A stretch of 64,000 nucleotides of DNA from JAPPHA01 sp965242975 (GCA_965242975.1 CBDETS010000007.1:4030001-4094000), one strand, 5' to 3'; shown: positions 45,187 through 55,070, counted from the stretch's first letter. Numbers and translations are program-made. Notes: generated by a model from the letters alone, not told the origin.

Positions 45187-46127
45187 GACGCGCCTCCATC
45201 CCCGAGAGTTCGCAGGCCGCGTTCGCTCGCCAGGGCCAGCAATTCCGGCACGGCCTCGATGTACCACCATGTGCCGGACGGATTTTTATGTCCCAGGTAT
45301 GCGCTGAGCTTGTACATCTCCGCATCCACGTCACGTCCCTGCCGAAACCAGTCGAGGATTGTCAGGGTGGCCATCGCGTGACGAAGATCGTGGATCCGCG
45401 GTCCGTGGCCATTTCCCGACGAGGGCTGGCGCAACCCGATGACCTGGCCGACCCTGGCAAAGTTCCGTTGTGCGTTGTTGGCGGTTGTCCGCTTGCCATT
45501 CTCAGCGCAAAAGAGCGCACCGCTGCCGGCCCGGAGAACAACATGGTCACGGAATTGCTGGTAGGCCTGCAGCTTCGCGACCACGCACCGGGTGACCGGA
45601 ATGACGCGGCTCTTCCCGTTCTTGCCGTGCCTGATGGAGAGGGTGGCGTTCACGGCGTCGATATCCCGGTCATCGAGCCCGAGGGCTTCGCCGATCCGGA
45701 GGCCGGTCACCGCGATCAGGCCGAACAGGGTCGAGCAGGTCGCGCCACGCAGTCCCGACCGCGAGGGCAGCGCCGCTGCGGCGACCACGATCTGCTCGAT
45801 CTCCGCCGCGCTGTAGATCCATGGTCGTGGACGTGAGCGGCGCCATGGAATCAGTCCCTTGGGTGGAACTTCGTGACGGTCGTCAAGTCCTTGCAGCCAA
45901 AGCGCAAAACCGCGCACGAGGCAAAGCCGGCCGGCCCATGTATTCGAGCCGGCCGACCCGAACGTGTCCTTCCAGCGCAGGAACAGTTCCGTCGTGATCC
46001 ATTCGGCACCCTCCGCATCGGCAAAGGCGGCGAATGGCTTGAGGGCGAGGCCGACCGCAGTCATGTCCGCCCCGAAGCGGCGGCGATGGTCAAGATACTT
46101 GGAAAGCCGGGCGGAGATCGACGTCAT
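45183..46127 (-). CDS. ritB: RIT tyrosine recombinase, second gene (outer)
   Basis: 314 residues, intact. Catalytic positions TGLRIGEALGL, IHDLRHAMATL and GTWWYIEAVPE parallel those of inner ritB. ATGA overlap with outer ritA upstream and with ritC downstream. Confidence 0.9.
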   Translation of the reverse strand: MTSISARLSKYLDHRRRFGADMTAVGLALKPFAAFADAEGAEWITTELFLRWKDTFGSAGSNTWAGRLCLVRGFALWLQGLDDRHEVPPKGLIPWRRSRPRPWIYSAAEIEQIVVAAAALPSRSGLRGATCSTLFGLIAVTGLRIGEALGLDDRDIDAVNATLSIRHGKNGKSRVIPVTRCVVAKLQAYQQFRDHVVLRAGSGALFCAENGKRTTANNAQRNFARVGQVIGLRQPSSGNGHGPRIHDLRHAMATLTILDWFRQGRDVDAEMYKLSAYLGHKNPSGTWWYIEAVPELLALASERGLRTLGDGGAS

Positions 46128-47392
46128 GATCCGCCCTCCGATACAGGCTGCGGCACGGGCCAGACGCGCGCGAGTGGACGCAATGCCTGGATGTCGTGCC
46201 GGGCATAGATCGTCGTTGTTTCCGCAGAATTGTGACGCAGCAGGTTGCCGATGTCGGCCAGCGGTGTTCCGCCCTGCAGCAGGCTCATGGCGAGTGAATG
46301 CCGAAATACGTGGCAGCGAACCTTGCCCCCGGGCGGTGCGACGCCGGACGCCGCATAGGATCTGCCAAGAGGTATTCCGATCGGCTTCGATGATGCGAAG
46401 GGCAGGAAGGGCGGTCGAATGTGGACAAAGAGATGCCGTGAGTTGCCCTGTCGTCCATGCCGGATCCAGTCCACCATGGCCTCGCCCACGTCCACCGGGA
46501 GCGGCATGGTCGACGGTTGCCCACCCTTGCCACGGACCAGGATCTCGCCCGCCTGCCAGTCGATGTCGTCGAGGCGGATGGCGATGATCTCCTGGCCACG
46601 CAGGCCGAGCCGGGCCATTGTCAGCAGCATCGCATAGTCGCGACGGGCGATGGCACTGTCTCCCCTGGCCGCCGCCAGAACCCGTTCAACCTCGTCCTGC
46701 GAGAGATGCCGGGTTGGAGCGGGCGATCGGGGTCCTGCAATGCTCGGGACGCAGAGGGCCAGGTTCCGGTCGATCCGGCCGGTCGCATACAGGAAGCGGA
46801 ACAGGGATCGCAGGGAATTGGCCTTCGATCGTGCACCGGCAAGGCCCGCCTCGTTCGTCGCTTCCAGATAGGCAACAATGTTGGCCTGGGTGATGGCATC
46901 TAGGTCGCCCGGAGCTGCATTGCCAAATCGGAAAGTCAGGAAATTGCGGAGTTGGCCTTGACGCATCTTGACGGTGCTGGGTGCCGACCCGCGCTGGATC
47001 CGCAACCAGGTGCCATAATCCGCGCACAATGTATCGAGGGCTGTGGGTACCGGTGCCGGCTGCGGCACGGCAACTATGGCACCCTCATTGACAAGATGGG
47101 CGATGAACCGATCCAGAGCGCATGTCCATCGTTGCCGACTGTAATCGGAAAGCCTCGCCGGCAGTGGGTCTCGAATTTGCCTGAACGTTGCCTCGTCAAC
47201 GCCGTCCGGCAGTATCAACCCTCGATGCCCGGCTTCGACACAAAGCCAGTCGATTGCACTGGCATAAACCTTCACGGTACTGATCTTCAGGCCAAGCGAA
47301 ACAAGCAAGGCCAGAAATCCGTTGCGCAAGGCAAGCAGCCAATCTGGAATCTGTCCGCTTGGCAACGGAATGACAATTGAGTTTGATCGCAT
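46124..47392 (-). CDS. ritA: RIT tyrosine recombinase, first gene (outer)
   Basis: 422 residues, shorter than inner ritA. Catalytic positions LGLRGQEIIAI, CHVFRHSLAMS and ETTTIYAR. Intact, but the third partner gene is broken by the inner element, so the outer RIT is probably unable to move alone. Confidence 0.9.
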   Translation of the reverse strand: MRSNSIVIPLPSGQIPDWLLALRNGFLALLVSLGLKISTVKVYASAIDWLCVEAGHRGLILPDGVDEATFRQIRDPLPARLSDYSRQRWTCALDRFIAHLVNEGAIVAVPQPAPVPTALDTLCADYGTWLRIQRGSAPSTVKMRQGQLRNFLTFRFGNAAPGDLDAITQANIVAYLEATNEAGLAGARSKANSLRSLFRFLYATGRIDRNLALCVPSIAGPRSPAPTRHLSQDEVERVLAAARGDSAIARRDYAMLLTMARLGLRGQEIIAIRLDDIDWQAGEILVRGKGGQPSTMPLPVDVGEAMVDWIRHGRQGNSRHLFVHIRPPFLPFASSKPIGIPLGRSYAASGVAPPGGKVRCHVFRHSLAMSLLQGGTPLADIGNLLRHNSAETTTIYARHDIQALRPLARVWPVPQPVSEGGS

Positions 47393-47527
47393 CCTTTCGT
47401 TCCTTCGTTGCGAATGAGTGGAACGAGCAGGATTGCATGATCTGGACAGAAACCTGGAACCAAATGCTCACGTGATCATCAAAGTCGTCGAGAATGCCTC
47501 CGGAAATGACCTTCGAACGCAAAGACT

Positions 47528-48994
47528 GTGCGGACTGTCACGAGCCGAAGACGGGCTCGACACGAGCTTCGGCGTAGAGGGAATGCGGGTCCGGACCGGA
47601 CGTTCGGCCGAAAAAGCGAGAAGAAGGAAAAGTCCGGGTCCGCCAGCGGCCGCAACCGTGGTCAACAGGCGGACAAGCCCGGGCATGGCCGGACGCCGCG
47701 TCCGGACATGGAGCGCAAACCCGAGGCTCACGACCCGCCGGAAGAGGAGCGTGTCTGTCCCTGCTGCGGCCTTCCCTATGTGAAGAACGGCAGCCATGAT
47801 TCCGAGGCCATCGAGATCGAGGTCAGGGTGCATGTCCGGATCATCCAACGCAACCGCTGGCGGCAGAGCTGCACCTGTGCGTCGGCGCCGAAGGAGGTCT
47901 CGGTGCCCCCGGTTCCCCGGCTGTTCCCCCACACGCCCTACGGGATCAGCTTCTGGGTCTGTTTCCTGTTCGAATGCTACGCCTGCCACCGGCCGCTGAA
48001 CCGGGTCGCGGCATGGATGCGCGACCAGGGGCTGCCGGTCTCGCCCGGGACCCTGGCCTCCAGCATCCACAGGCTGATGCCGTTGTTCGCGCCGCTGTCG
48101 CAGGCGATCCTCGCCCACCTGAAAGCGGCCGCGGTGCTTCACGGCGACGAGACAAGTTGGCGGGTTCAGTCCCTCAAGGCCATCCGTGGCACCGGCAAGG
48201 CCTGGCTGTGGTGTGCGGTCTGCCGGGATGCGGTCTGGTTCCACGTGGACGCCCGGCGCAATGCCGAGGCTGCCGGCAAGCTGTTCGCCGGCGTCGGTGC
48301 CGGCACGGTCCTGGTGTGTGACGCCTTCTCGGCCTACAAGAAATTGGCGCGTCTTCTCGGCGGCATCCTGATCCTGGCCTGGTGCTGGAGCCATGTTCGC
48401 CGCAAATTCATCGAGGCCGCCGCCGGCAATGACGCCCTGGAGAGATGGGAGGGCCGGTGGCTGGACCGGTTCGGGCAGCTATTCCACCTGAACAGGGTCC
48501 GGCTGAAGCACTACGACCCGGACGTGGGGATGGAGCAGCAGTCGCGAAAGTTCGGGAGTGCACATCGTCGGCTGAAGCGTGCCGTCGACCGGCTGTTCGC
48601 CCTCGCGGAGACGGAACGCGCGGGGCCGGCCGGTTCGGACCGGCGTGCGAAGGCGCTCAACTCGCTGCTGAGGCATCGCGACGGGCTCTGCGTGTTCGTC
48701 GACAGGCCGGACGTACCCATGGATAACAACCTGTCGGAGCGGATGCATCGGGGTCCGGTGATCGGGCGGAAGCTGTCGTTCGGCTCCGACAGCCTGGACG
48801 GCGCCCTGTTCTCCGCCACGATGTACGGGATCATCGAGACCCTGCGGATGAACGGGATCGATGTCCGCACGTGGCTCGACGACTGGCTTTCGGCCTGCGC
48901 GGGCAACGGCGGCCAGCCGCCTGAGGATCTCTCACCCTGGCTGCCATGGTCGATGGACGAAGACAGGCGCCGACAGCTCAAGGCCGCACGATGA
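47528..48994 (+). pseudogene. C-terminal part of IS66-family transposase (DDE catalytic core)
   Basis: The open frame begins at a GTG, but real homology starts at FGRKSEKK (about 47600). It includes the zinc-binding CPCCGLPYVKNGS, the catalytic aspartates in LHGDETSWR and LVCDAFSAYK, CWSHVRRKF, and the glutamate in DNNLSERMHRG. The N-terminal part lies at 39874-40390, so this is the 3' half of an interrupted gene. Its stop overlaps the druA start (ATGA). Confidence 0.88.
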
Positions 48995-49612
48995 CGACGG
49001 ATGACACCGCGATCGAGTGCCGTTATCACGGGCGTGACTTCACCACCGACGAGATGGCGCTGATGCGGGAACTGATCGCGTCCTCCCCGCAGCAGACCCG
49101 TGCCGGGCTGGCGCGTGCGTTCTGCCGCGCCATCGGCTGGGTCAAGCCCGACGGCGGGCTCAGGGACATGATGGCCCGGCTCACCATGTTGAGGATGCAC
49201 CGGGACGGGATCATCACACTGCCGCCGCCGCGGCACGGACTGCGGCCGCGGCGGGTCCCGGAGTTCGGCCCGGAGACAGACCCGCCGGCCACGCCAATGC
49301 CGGAGACGCTGGACGCGGTGCGCCCGATCCGCCTGGTCAAGGTCACCGGTGCAGACCGGGCGGCCAGCGTCGCCTGGAACGGCTTCATCGCCCGCTGGCA
49401 CTACCTCGGCTACACGCCCCTGATCGGTGCACAGATGCGTTATGCAGTCCAGGACCGGGAAGGCCGGCCCCTGGCCATGCTCGGCTTCTCGGCCGCCGCC
49501 TGGAAGACCGCACCCCGCGATGCCTTCATCGGATGGTCTGCGGAAGTCCGGGAGCGAAACCTGTATCGCGTGATCAACAATTCCCGATATCTCATCATGC
49601 CATGGATTCACA
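48991..49612 (+). CDS. DruA/DUF4338 family protein, 5' exon
   Basis: First 207 codons of a protein continuing at 52525-52796 after a group II intron. The N-terminal region is a small helical domain (TTDEMALMRELIASSPQQTRAGLARAF is split by intervening residues). The middle has IARWHYLGYTPLIGAQMRY and the LGFSAAAWKTAPRDAFIGW block typical of DUF4338, the family named for DruA of Druantia defence systems. Joined, 622 + 272 nt give 298 codons and restore IHIPNLASH. It is translationally coupled to the transposase and lies inside the transposon ends, so its role here is probably linked to transposition. Confidence 0.83.
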
Positions 49613-51118
49613 TTGCGCCAGGCCAAGCTCTGGATGGGAGGAAGTAGAGATGTAGATCGAAACTGAAACCCAACATCGCGGTCCAGCGGGTGTAACTCCC
49701 GCCCGGTAAAGGCCAGCCAGCCAGCCGGAACCGAGTGTTGCATGGTGTGCGGCAACGTTCATCGTGAAGCGTACACAGGGGGCAGCGAAGCAGCGCTATT
49801 GAGCCTCGAAATAGCCAATGATGGTGCCTCCGTCGTTGTGAAAAGCGGGGGCAGCACCGGAAGCGCCGCCATGGCAAGGCGTGACGGGCCGTCCGGGGTC
49901 GCGGGAACGTTGCAAAGCTGTAGATGGACCGCCAGGGAACCTGGGAGACCCGGTTCCGTCCGTGCGTGGAAAAGGCTGGAGTGGGAATGCCAGCGAGATC
50001 AATCCAGACCCCGGTCCGGCATCGGGCCTGCACGATGTCGGGAGCGTTAAGAGCGGGAACGAACCCCAGCAGGCTACGCACGGTACCGGACGGCGAAACA
50101 ATAAGCCCAAGGGATGCGGGATCGGGAGTCGTAGCGCTCTGATACTACCTGTGAAGGCGGGGAACCGAGGCCATCGGGACCCGGTGAAGGAAAGCGGAGC
50201 GTCGCATGAACAGAACCGGAGGAGGGAGTGCAGCGAGACTAGCTGCTGTGCTTGCGGGTGAAAGTCCCGCCGACGCAATTCTCAGTTTGGCGTCGTAGTG
50301 ATATCCGGCAGGCGCACGGGGTGACCCGACGACCTGAAAGCCCGGAAGTAAAAGCCCTGGAAGGCCGGGAGGACGCTGAGCCTCTCAGGTCTGGTCAGCT
50401 CGGGGGGCAAGCAAACAGGAGGGCCGCAGCGAAAGCGAACGGATCAGACGCCGAAATCGGGTCCCGCACGAAGCTGATTCAAGCGGACATATCGGAGATG
50501 CCAAGGGTTTCTTTCCTCTACTCGATGGCCAGTGCCGATGCGGAAGAACTGAGGAGCACGCATCGGGTCTCCCGGCGTAAACTGAAGGTGGCAATCCTGG
50601 ACAGTACAGCGGTGAAAGTCCGGAAGGTGAGGAGGGCAGACAGGATGACCCTACGAATGTCAAGGACCGGTCCTATAACCGGCGATGCCGGGAAATGGGC
50701 TGGAGCCTTCCTGACTGGCGGATGAGGTCGACAAGCGGTGAAGGGCGGGACAACATAACCCGCCTTGAGCGAGGACCTCTGGGCACAGGTGGCGTTGCCG
50801 CGGCCGGTGTTCCGCACATAGAGGCGGAATTGCACTACGGATTGCGGCCTCGTCGAAGGGCGGAGTAAACGTGGAACCTGAACGGGGTATGGCGGGGTTG
50901 GCCTTAACCTTGAGGGCGCTGCGGAAGGCTGCGCACTGAACTGCAAGGTGCCTGATGCTTGAAGCCGTACCGTGGGAAAACCCGACGTACGGAATTTCAG
51001 GGGGGGCGGCTGGAAACGTGGCCTATGGTGGAACTGTGAACCCACCTCGCAACCGAAAGGGCGGGGCTGGAAACCCTCCACCTACGGGTGCGCGCGCCAG
51101 TGCCCTACCCGACAACAC

Positions 51119-52432
51119 ATGGAGACGTCGAGCTTCGACATCGTGTCAACGAAACAAGCCCGGATAGCCGAACTGGCGAGGACGTGCCCGGACATGGTGT
51201 TCACGACCTTGCACCACCACATTGACCTTGACTGGATGATCGTGGCCCTGAACCTCACACGAGTGGACGGGGCAGCGGGCATCGACGGGGTGACGGCGAT
51301 GGACTACGAAACCCACGCGGAGGCCAACCTGCTTGACCTTCTGGGGCGGATGAAGTCTGGCCGCTATCGAGCCCCACCGGTACGCCGGCACTACATCCCG
51401 AAAGCGGATGGAGGGCAGCGACCGCTGGGCATTCCGACCTACGAGGACAAGGTGGCGCAGCGAGCCATACTGATGCTGCTGGAGCCGATCTACGAGGCGG
51501 ACTTTCTGCCGTGCTCGTACGGCTTCAGGCCCGGCCACTCTGCCCACGGAGCGTTGAAAGACCTCCGGACGGGACTGGCCGTGGAAGGCCTCGGATGGGT
51601 GATCGATGCCGACATTGCGAACTATTTTGGCAGCATCGATCACAAGCACCTGCGGGGGTTCCTTGACCAGAGGATCAACGACGGCGTCGTTCGACGGATG
51701 ATCGACAAATGGCTGGCGGCAGGAGTGCTCGACAATGGCGTCCTGCAACGCACCGAAGAAGGCACGCCTCAGGGTGGGGTAGTTAGTCCGATTCTCGCCA
51801 ATATTTTCCTGCACCATGTGCTGGATGTATGGATGAGAGAGGATGTGGCACCACGCGTTGGGGCGCACCGTCTGGTGCGGTACGCAGACGACTTTGTCAT
51901 TGCATTCAGGAACCGCCGGGATGGCGAGCGCGTGCTCGCTGTCCTCGGCAAGCGGCTTGCGCGATACGGGCTCACGCTCCATGACGGCAAGACGCGCTTT
52001 GTGGATTTCCGGCCCATGCACAGGCAGGGCGGCGGACATGACGGACAGGGCAAGTTCGACTTCCTCGGCTTCACCCACTTGTGGGGCAAGTCACGGCGAG
52101 GTCGGCTGGTCGTACGTCAGTTCACTGCCCGCGACCGGTTAGCGCGGGCCGCCAAGTCCATATGGGACTGGTGCAAGGGAAACCGGCACCTCCCGCTCCC
52201 GGAACAACACGGACACCTTGTCCGTGTGATTCGTGGGCACTGTGGCTACTATGGCCTGACCGGCAACGGCAAGCGGCTGGAACAATTCCGCACAGCGGTA
52301 GTTCGCAGCTGGCACCGTTGGCTTGGCCGAAGACACCGCAACGGGAGACTGCCATGGGCAAGGATGACTGCCATCCTGACCCTGTTCCCGCTGCCGAAGG
52401 CCAAGGTCGTCCACTCGATCTACGCCAAATGA
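51119..52432 (+). CDS. ltrA: Group II intron reverse transcriptase/maturase
   Basis: 437 residues from the ATG at 51119. RT domains in order: RRHYIPKADGGQRPLGIPTY (RT1-2), YGFRPGHSAH (RT3), VIDADIANYFGSIDH (RT3/A), GTPQGGVVSPILANIFL (RT4/B) and the catalytic YADDF (RT5/C). GKFDFLGFTHLW and a maturase/thumb region to the end follow, with no HNH endonuclease. It splices and mobilises the intron by retrohoming. Confidence 0.93.
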   Translation: METSSFDIVSTKQARIAELARTCPDMVFTTLHHHIDLDWMIVALNLTRVDGAAGIDGVTAMDYETHAEANLLDLLGRMKSGRYRAPPVRRHYIPKADGGQRPLGIPTYEDKVAQRAILMLLEPIYEADFLPCSYGFRPGHSAHGALKDLRTGLAVEGLGWVIDADIANYFGSIDHKHLRGFLDQRINDGVVRRMIDKWLAAGVLDNGVLQRTEEGTPQGGVVSPILANIFLHHVLDVWMREDVAPRVGAHRLVRYADDFVIAFRNRRDGERVLAVLGKRLARYGLTLHDGKTRFVDFRPMHRQGGGHDGQGKFDFLGFTHLWGKSRRGRLVVRQFTARDRLARAAKSIWDWCKGNRHLPLPEQHGHLVRVIRGHCGYYGLTGNGKRLEQFRTAVVRSWHRWLGRRHRNGRLPWARMTAILTLFPLPKAKVVHSIYAK

Positions 52433-52450
52433 GCGAAACTGACATGCGAG

Positions 52451-52520
52451 GAACCGGATGCTCTAATGTGGGCACGTCCGGCACTGTGGGGGGAAGGGCT
52501 CGGCAACGACCCTTCCTACC
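52451..52520 (+). ncRNA. Group II intron domains V and VI
   Basis: GAACCGGATGCTC...GGCACGTCCGG forms the domain V hairpin. It is followed by GGAAGGG / CCCTTCC with an unpaired A near 52518 that would be the branch point (domain VI). Confidence 0.75.
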
Positions 52521-52524
52521 CGGC

Positions 52525-52796
52525 TCCCGAACCTGGCTTCCCACATCCTCTCGAGTGTGCGCCGCCAACTGCCCGAGGACTGGCAAAGGCGGTACAACAT
52601 CTCCCCGGTCCTGATGGAAACCTTCGTCGAAACCCCGCGCTTCTCCGGGATCACCTACAAGGCTTCCGGATGGATCCATGTCGGAGCCACGCAGGGACGC
52701 GGACGCTACGACACACGGAAGGAATTCGGAAAACCGATCAAGGCCATCTGGCTCTGTCCGCTCAGAAAAGACTGGAAAAGAACACTCAATCAGTGA
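52525..52796 (+). CDS. DruA/DUF4338 family protein, 3' exon
   Basis: Last 90 codons: NLASHILSSVRRQLPEDW, then WIHVGATQGRGRYD and a C-terminal WLCPLRKDWKRTLN, the conserved end of DUF4338 proteins. In frame with 48991-49612 if the intron is removed as described. Confidence 0.83.
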
Positions 52797-52807
52797 AAGC
52801 CAGATAG

Positions 52808-52834
52808 GCCATCACTCCGTCGCCGAACGGTTAC
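52808..52834 (-). repeat. IS66 right terminal inverted repeat
   Basis: Reverse complement begins GTAACCGTTCGG, matching 39762-39773, with further matches to position 27. Confidence 0.9.
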
Positions 52835-52842
52835 GTCGCCTA
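52835..52842. repeat. Target site duplication, right copy
   Basis: GTCGCCTA, identical to 39754-39761. Confidence 0.93.
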
Positions 52843-53560
52843 TTGTGCTTTGGCTTTCGGTATCAAGGCCTCGCTGAAGGAGCTTGAGAAGCTACGCAAT
52901 GACATTGCCGATGAGATCTCCGAGTTTAGGAATCAAGTCTATCGAGCAGACCTCTCCGAATTCGTACGCGAACTCAGAAACAACCTTCTCCACGGGCGCG
53001 TGTTGGTTCCTCAGTGGAATGTCTCCTTCGACAAAGTAAGCCAGACTGGTACCGGAACCATGAGATACTCGATAGAGGAGCTGGCGGTTTCCAGAGAATG
53101 GAACGCTCAATCGCTCAGCTACATGCAATCCTCGACCGATGGGCACCTGTGTCTGTCCGTGGTTGTTCGCGATCACTTCGCCCTGTTGAATGACCTCCGA
53201 TCCAGGCTGGATGCCTTGTTAGCCAGAAACATATCCGAGTCAGAACGGGACTACTGGAACATCGAAGACGCCCATAAACGTGGCCTGAGAAGGCAATGGG
53301 CAAAAATCCTGGTCGGGCAGGCGGGGAAGGGAAACGATCCCTACGACCACCTTTACCGGTTTTTCGAACCGGAAGTGTTGCGGGAGATATTGCGCTATCC
53401 GCGACACAGCAAGGAACAAGTGGACTTTATGATCTCTCTCAAGTCAGGAGAAGTCGACTGGGACGACGAACTTCGCCAGATAGTATACCGAGCGTTTGGA
53501 GTCGTGAGTAATTCTTCCGGGTTTACGGACCGGCGGGCGGAGGTCGGGAAAAACGGGTGA
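52843..53560 (+). pseudogene. 3' part of HEPN-like gene split by the IS66-type element
   Basis: Continues the frame of 39376-39761 (…IVA then YCALAFGIKASL). Near its start the segment FVRELRNNLLHGRV contains R-N-N-L-L-H, an R-x4-H motif of HEPN RNases. The remainder is unrecognised. As split, no functional product is expected unless the TTG at 52850 is used. 43 bp ahead of the AlbA_2 gene, probably an original operon partner. Confidence 0.8.
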
Positions 53561-53603
53561 CGCGAACTACAGGGCGCCAACACTTTTCAGGCTAGGGGCA
53601 GAC

Positions 53604-54770
53604 ATGCTTTTGGGAAGGAACTTCGACGGAATAGATGGTGAAACCATTCTGTCATTGATCGATTCGGGTGCTACCGAGTCAGTCCATCTTGAATTCAAAA
53701 GGGAAACCTACGGTCGTGCAGACAATGACAAGAAAGAGCTCTTGAAGGACGTCTCCTCGTTTGCAAACTGCCTGGGGGGACATCTCGTCATCGGTGTTGA
53801 AGAGGAAGGCGGAGTGGCCCGCGGCCTGCATCCGTTGACCGGACTTGATGTCGATGAGGAACTGCAGCGACTCGAGGCGATAGTCCGAACTGGTATCGAA
53901 CCAACGGTTGTAGGCCTTCGCATGAAGCGCATTTCCGTTCCCGGCGTTGATGTGATCATCATGCATGTTCCTCGCAGTCATAATCCGCCGCACCGTGTGA
54001 TTTTCAGGAACAGCAATCGTTACTACTCACGGAGTTCTGCGAGTGTGTATGAACTTTCGATGGAAGAGTTGCGGAGACTTTTCGGTGAACAGCGGACCAT
54101 CGAGGAGCAGGCTAGAACGTTCATGGACGAGAGGTTTCTGCGCATCCAGGCAGGCGATGCGGCCATGCCAATACCCGCAGGGAAGGGCATGACCGTCATA
54201 CATCTCATCCCCCTGCCCGATTTTGGGGCAAAGCGGCAGATCGACATCGCGACAATGATTGAGCATCACTTGAAGTTCTGGCCAATACGCGCACCGAGCA
54301 TGTCTCATCAAATTAACCTGGATGGCCTGATTACAAATAGTGGTGGAGCTGATTTGAGCGCCTACACACAGGTTTTCAGGGATGGTTCACTGGAGGCTAC
54401 GAGCACGGACTTCATTGTTGACCACAATAGAAGCCGACTCATTCCTTCAGGGGCTTTTGCAAAGACAATCATTGAGTCGGTGTCGGCCTACATCAATGGC
54501 CTGCGTGCCTTGGACGTATCGCCGCCCATTCTCATGAAGATTTCGTTCTCGGGCATGAGTGGTGTGGGGTTCCTAGTGGACAGAAACCGCTTTTTTTCGC
54601 CTCGGCCTTACGACCGGGAAACCCTCCATCTGCCACATGCTATTCTCACTGAGTATCGTGATGACGGAACTTACGAAGCCCTCGTTGCTGAACAGATGGA
54701 TTTTCTGTGGAACGCATATGGTTTCGAGAGATGTTCCCTATTCGATGAACAAGGGAACTGGCTTGGCTGA
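53604..54770 (+). CDS. AlbA_2/Schlafen-type putative DNA-binding protein
   Basis: 388 residues. The N-terminal AlbA_2 domain (about residues 15-140) has VHLEFKRE, SSFANCLGGHLVIGVEEEGG and RYYSRSSASVYELSMEELR. These proteins are common in defence islands; some are transcription regulators, others nuclease-like. The C-terminal 220 residues are not recognised. It follows the split HEPN-like gene and may have worked with it. Confidence 0.8.
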   Translation: MLLGRNFDGIDGETILSLIDSGATESVHLEFKRETYGRADNDKKELLKDVSSFANCLGGHLVIGVEEEGGVARGLHPLTGLDVDEELQRLEAIVRTGIEPTVVGLRMKRISVPGVDVIIMHVPRSHNPPHRVIFRNSNRYYSRSSASVYELSMEELRRLFGEQRTIEEQARTFMDERFLRIQAGDAAMPIPAGKGMTVIHLIPLPDFGAKRQIDIATMIEHHLKFWPIRAPSMSHQINLDGLITNSGGADLSAYTQVFRDGSLEATSTDFIVDHNRSRLIPSGAFAKTIIESVSAYINGLRALDVSPPILMKISFSGMSGVGFLVDRNRFFSPRPYDRETLHLPHAILTEYRDDGTYEALVAEQMDFLWNAYGFERCSLFDEQGNWLG

Positions 54771-54821
54771 CGATGATCCCGTCGACCCTTATGCCGTCGC
54801 TTACAGTCGCGGGCCGCCGCG

Positions 54822-55070
54822 CATGAGGCTGGCGATTGGAACACGGCCCTCTCCATCTTCCGCGAGCTCGCCAAGATCGGTCATGGCCCGTCCGAGTTCA
54901 TGCTCGGTACCATGTATCACTGGGGGGAAGGCGTGGGCCGTGACCTGGTCGCAGCGCTGGGCCTCTATCTCCATGCCTTCGCGCATGGGGATGTCAGGGC
55001 CGCACACCGGCTCGGCCACGCCCATGCGCAGCACGATCTGGAGGTTCTCACCGCAGCCGTGGGTACATGA
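54822..55070 (+). pseudogene. Sel1-repeat protein remnant
   Basis: An open frame without a start encodes HEAGDWNTALSIFRELAKIG, then a second repeat ending LGTMYHWGEGVGRD and ALGLYLHAFAHGDVRAAHRL, a clear Sel1 TPR-like pattern. A stop just upstream and no start codon mark it as a relic. Confidence 0.65.

Larger units (their letters stand above)
40391..47527 (-). mobile_element. Outer RIT element (three tyrosine recombinases), interrupted by an inner RIT
   Basis: Contains ritA (46124-47392), ritB (45183-46127) and a split ritC (44896-45186 plus 40459-41172), each overlapping the next by ATGA. It lies inside the IS66 transposase gene, between the coiled-coil and GRKSEK portions. The left end is taken at the palindrome; the right end is only known to lie between 47393 and about 47570. 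I could not find clear terminal repeats. Confidence 0.8.
49613..52524 (+). mobile_element. Group II intron inserted in the DruA-like gene
   Basis: About 2.9 kb. Boundaries are inferred from reading-frame restoration: 5' end TTGCGCC (canonical GTGYG not exact), 3' end ...CTACCCGGC. The reverse transcriptase is at 51119-52432. Domain V and a domain VI hairpin follow its stop. The 1.5 kb before the RT is far longer than the usual 500-700 nt and contains several GTGAAAGTCC-type motifs, suggesting a nested or rearranged intron. Confidence 0.85.
39762..52834 (+). mobile_element. IS66-type transposon carrying nested RIT elements and a group II intron
   Basis: Terminal inverted repeats (39762-39788 and 52808-52834) begin GTAACCGTTCGG and agree at about 22 of 27 positions; GTAA ends are an IS66 hallmark. 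The element is flanked by a perfect 8-bp target duplication GTCGCCTA (39754-39761 and 52835-52842), the IS66 length. It contains two coupled genes, an IS66 transposase and a DruA/DUF4338 protein, both interrupted by later insertions. Removing the insertions would leave an element of roughly 3 kb. Confidence 0.93.

Noticed and set aside
40459..47392. Six tyrosine recombinase frames as phage integrases or XerC/XerD
   Set aside because: Three-gene ATGA-coupled order, nested arrangement and flanking inverted repeats fit RIT elements; no phage genes are present.
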